NCBI GenBank assembly: GCA_002763335.1
Contig: PEYS01000088.1
Location: forward strand, 1-6,190
Reading direction: 5' to 3'
Length of the DNA: 6,190 bases
From: Candidatus Woesearchaeota archaeon CG08_land_8_20_14_0_20_47_9
Lineage (GTDB): Archaea > Nanobdellota > Nanobdellia > Woesearchaeales > CG1-02-47-18
Shown here piece by piece: positions 5,352 to 6,190 of the stretch. Position numbers and translations under genes: made by a program. The notes beneath the pieces were generated by a model. It saw only the letters and a list, made by a program, of their open reading frames with translations. It made no database searches and was not told the DNA's origin. Every line of letters begins with the position of its first letter. Positions within the stretch are counted from its first letter, which is position 1.

Positions 5352-5483
5352 ATGGATCCAGACGGATTGGACATCAGTTTGAACGCAAGTGCCTCACACC
5401 CCCTGATTTCGTGTGGAACCTGTTTTTGGCTGTTTGTTTTGTTGGTATGGTGCAGCGGGGTAAGAATTTATAGGTTCGGATAA
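5352..5483 (+). CDS. Candidate 43-residue small membrane-type protein
   Basis: The ORF runs from ATG to TAA and encodes an acidic N-terminus (MDPDGLDISL), a CGTC pair of cysteines (21-24) and a hydrophobic stretch FWLFVLLVWC (25-34), then a short basic tail. This would suit a single-span peptide. A GGGGTG site (5339-5344) lies seven bases before the ATG, and a TATA-like box is at 5296. No family is recognised. Against it, the ORF overlaps a candidate origin box at 5395-5418. Also, its Shine-Dalgarno region (GGGGTGTG, 5339-5346) is perfectly complementary to CACACCCC (5395-5402) inside the ORF, which would either hide the start or reflect a DNA function instead. Confidence 0.3.
   Translation: MDPDGLDISLNASASHPLISCGTCFWLFVLLVWCSGVRIYRFG
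5395..5418 (-). other. Candidate origin recognition box (left, inverted)
   Basis: The minus strand reads TTCCACACGAAAT then CAGGGGGTGTG. This has the layout of archaeal Orc1/Cdc6 boxes (TTCCA..nGAAA.. followed by a G string). It matches the plus-strand motif at 5898-5921 at 18 of 24 aligned positions without gaps, in opposite orientation. The G strings of both point away from the AT-rich tract between them. The identification rests on two copies only. Confidence 0.4.
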
Positions 5484-5864
5484 TCGCTTTTCATTGTTTA
5501 AGTTACAAAATATATTTTATAGTCAGGTCATTAATAGAGATTTTGTTTGGGATATGTGTTGGTAATTAGATAGTTTGCATCAGTTATATTCAAAACACCA
5601 ATTTTTAACCCAAAATAATTAATTTCGATATTGAAAAATACCATATTAATATTACATTATATTATTATAATTATATTATTATTTATAAATAAAATAAATA
5701 ATACATAATATAATATAAAGAAACTGATTGATTCTTTTTTGTTACGATGTTTGCTCTTAATGGTTCAGTTGTGATACTAAATATATTTTACATCAATTTC
5801 TTTAATAAGGGCATATTTTATCATAAATTTTACAAAAGATATTTTAAAAAGCCATGTACTGAGC
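5484..5864. other. AT-rich non-coding tract, possible DNA unwinding element
   Basis: No gene is supported here. Positions 5631-5720 are almost pure A and T and contain a perfect 14-base palindrome, TTATTTATAAATAA (5679-5692), plus several TATTA/TAATA inverted repeats. The tract lies between two inverted G-string motifs, as expected for an archaeal origin's unwinding region. It could equally be ordinary low-complexity intergenic DNA or a transferred segment. ORFs read from it on the minus strand have the low-complexity composition of AT-rich noise. Confidence 0.45.
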
Positions 5865-6038
5865 ATGAAATTGTTTATTAACAACCACCAAAATAATCTC
5901 CACAGGAAACCATGGTGTGGGGGGGAAGTGGTTTTTGTCAGCATACTATTAAACAGGTCAATCAAGTTTAACATCATAAAACTGTGGTTTGAGGTGGAAA
6001 AGTTTGAATGGTGGGCCGATCCTCAAGCAAAGCCGTAG
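5865..6038 (+). CDS. Candidate 57-residue small ORF
   Basis: ATG at 5865 opens a frame to TAG at 6036-6038. The product starts MKLFINNHQNN and ends FEVEKFEWWADPQAKP; it is mixed in charge, rich in tryptophan near the end, and has no recognised family. A TATA-like GATATTTTAAAAA (5839-5850) lies upstream but is about 20 bases from the ATG, slightly close for a leaderless start. The frame overlaps the right-hand origin-like box (codons GGG GGG) and the left arm of element 6. It may be chance. Confidence 0.22.
   Translation: MKLFINNHQNNLHRKPWCGGEVVFVSILLNRSIKFNIIKLWFEVEKFEWWADPQAKP
5898..5925 (+). other. Candidate origin recognition box (right)
   Basis: CTCCACAGGAAACC is followed by ATGGTGT and a run of seven G (5919-5925). 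The TCCA..GGAAAC core and downstream G string agree with the mini-ORB layout bound by archaeal Orc1/Cdc6. It forms an inverted pair with 5395-5418 across the AT-rich tract. No Orc1/Cdc6 gene is in the window to support it. Confidence 0.42.
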
Positions 6039-6060
6039 GTAGTAGGTTATTCAAGGTTTT
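5998..6060. repeat. Imperfect long hairpin (element 6)
   Basis: AAAAGTTTGAAT (5998-6009) pairs with ATTCAAGGTTTT (6049-6060) with one mismatch and one wobble around a 39-base GC-richer interior. The right arm plus the next base (6049-6061) is identical to the right arm of element 5. It looks like a decayed or variant copy of the same kind of element. No convincing gene ends beside it. Confidence 0.5.
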
Positions 6061-6061
6061 C

Positions 6062-6190
6062 AATGATTATAGTTACATCCCTGCCCACAATAGGCAGCCA
6101 CCAAGCCTGCCCCATCCAAACTGAAATAAAAGGCGGATGAAGGTTATGCTAGGAAGCCTGCTTAACACAACATAATTTATTTAGCTCAAT
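6062..6190. other. Intergenic, nothing recognised
   Basis: No ORF or RNA gene is supported. GGCAG (6093-6097) and CTGCC (6107-6111) can form a small hairpin. AATTTATTTA (6174-6183) could be a TATA box for a gene beyond the window. Confidence 0.4.

Noticed and set aside
5777..5977. 66-residue minus-strand ORF in the AT-rich tract
   Set aside because: It has low-complexity hydrophobic composition, no promoter or ribosome site, and crosses the origin-like box and G run.
1..6190. CRISPR array
   Set aside because: The repeated words are hairpin arms at irregular distances; there are no evenly spaced direct repeats with spacers.

Overview
The window looks archaeal. Five genes, including the RNA gene, have a TATA-type box centred about 26-28 bases before the position where the transcript or the start codon begins. 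Four protein genes therefore appear leaderless, and internal operon genes carry GGTG or GGTGATC Shine-Dalgarno sites. A complete archaeal signal recognition particle (7S) RNA gene is present. The lineage cannot be fixed from this window; a small-genome or anaerobic archaeon is plausible.

Layout. Positions 1-198 hold two long inverted repeats. Positions 199-1097 (minus) are a two-gene unit: a MazG-type NTP pyrophosphohydrolase followed, with a one-base overlap, by a nucleotidyltransferase-fold protein. Positions 1140-1320 are a divergent intergenic region with a GC-rich hairpin and perhaps a dead gene fragment. Positions 1346-2991 (plus) are a three-gene unit: an HTH-nucleotidyltransferase (MNT) protein, a HEPN protein overlapping it by 8 bases, and an iron-sulfur flavoprotein. 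Positions 2991-3100 hold another hairpin element and 3148-3445 the SRP RNA. On the minus strand follow an M50 membrane metalloprotease (3530-4282) and a deoxyhypusine-synthase-like protein (4346-5251), each with its own promoter. The last 940 bases have no convincing long gene. They hold two candidate small ORFs, a very AT-rich tract, and two similar inverted G-string motifs resembling archaeal origin recognition boxes.

Functional reading. Two nucleotidyltransferase units lie back to back. One is paired with a nucleotide-pool hydrolase and the other with HEPN, so the left third looks like a small toxin-antitoxin or defence-type cluster. The middle is housekeeping (SRP RNA, membrane protease). 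The right end may be a replication origin, though no Orc1/Cdc6 gene is in view.

The most unusual feature is a set of long hairpins with different stem sequences but complementary arms. Three of them begin within one base of a stop codon (at 198/199, 2991 and 3530), and a fourth directly follows a possible stop at 1191. They look like a recurring gene-end module.
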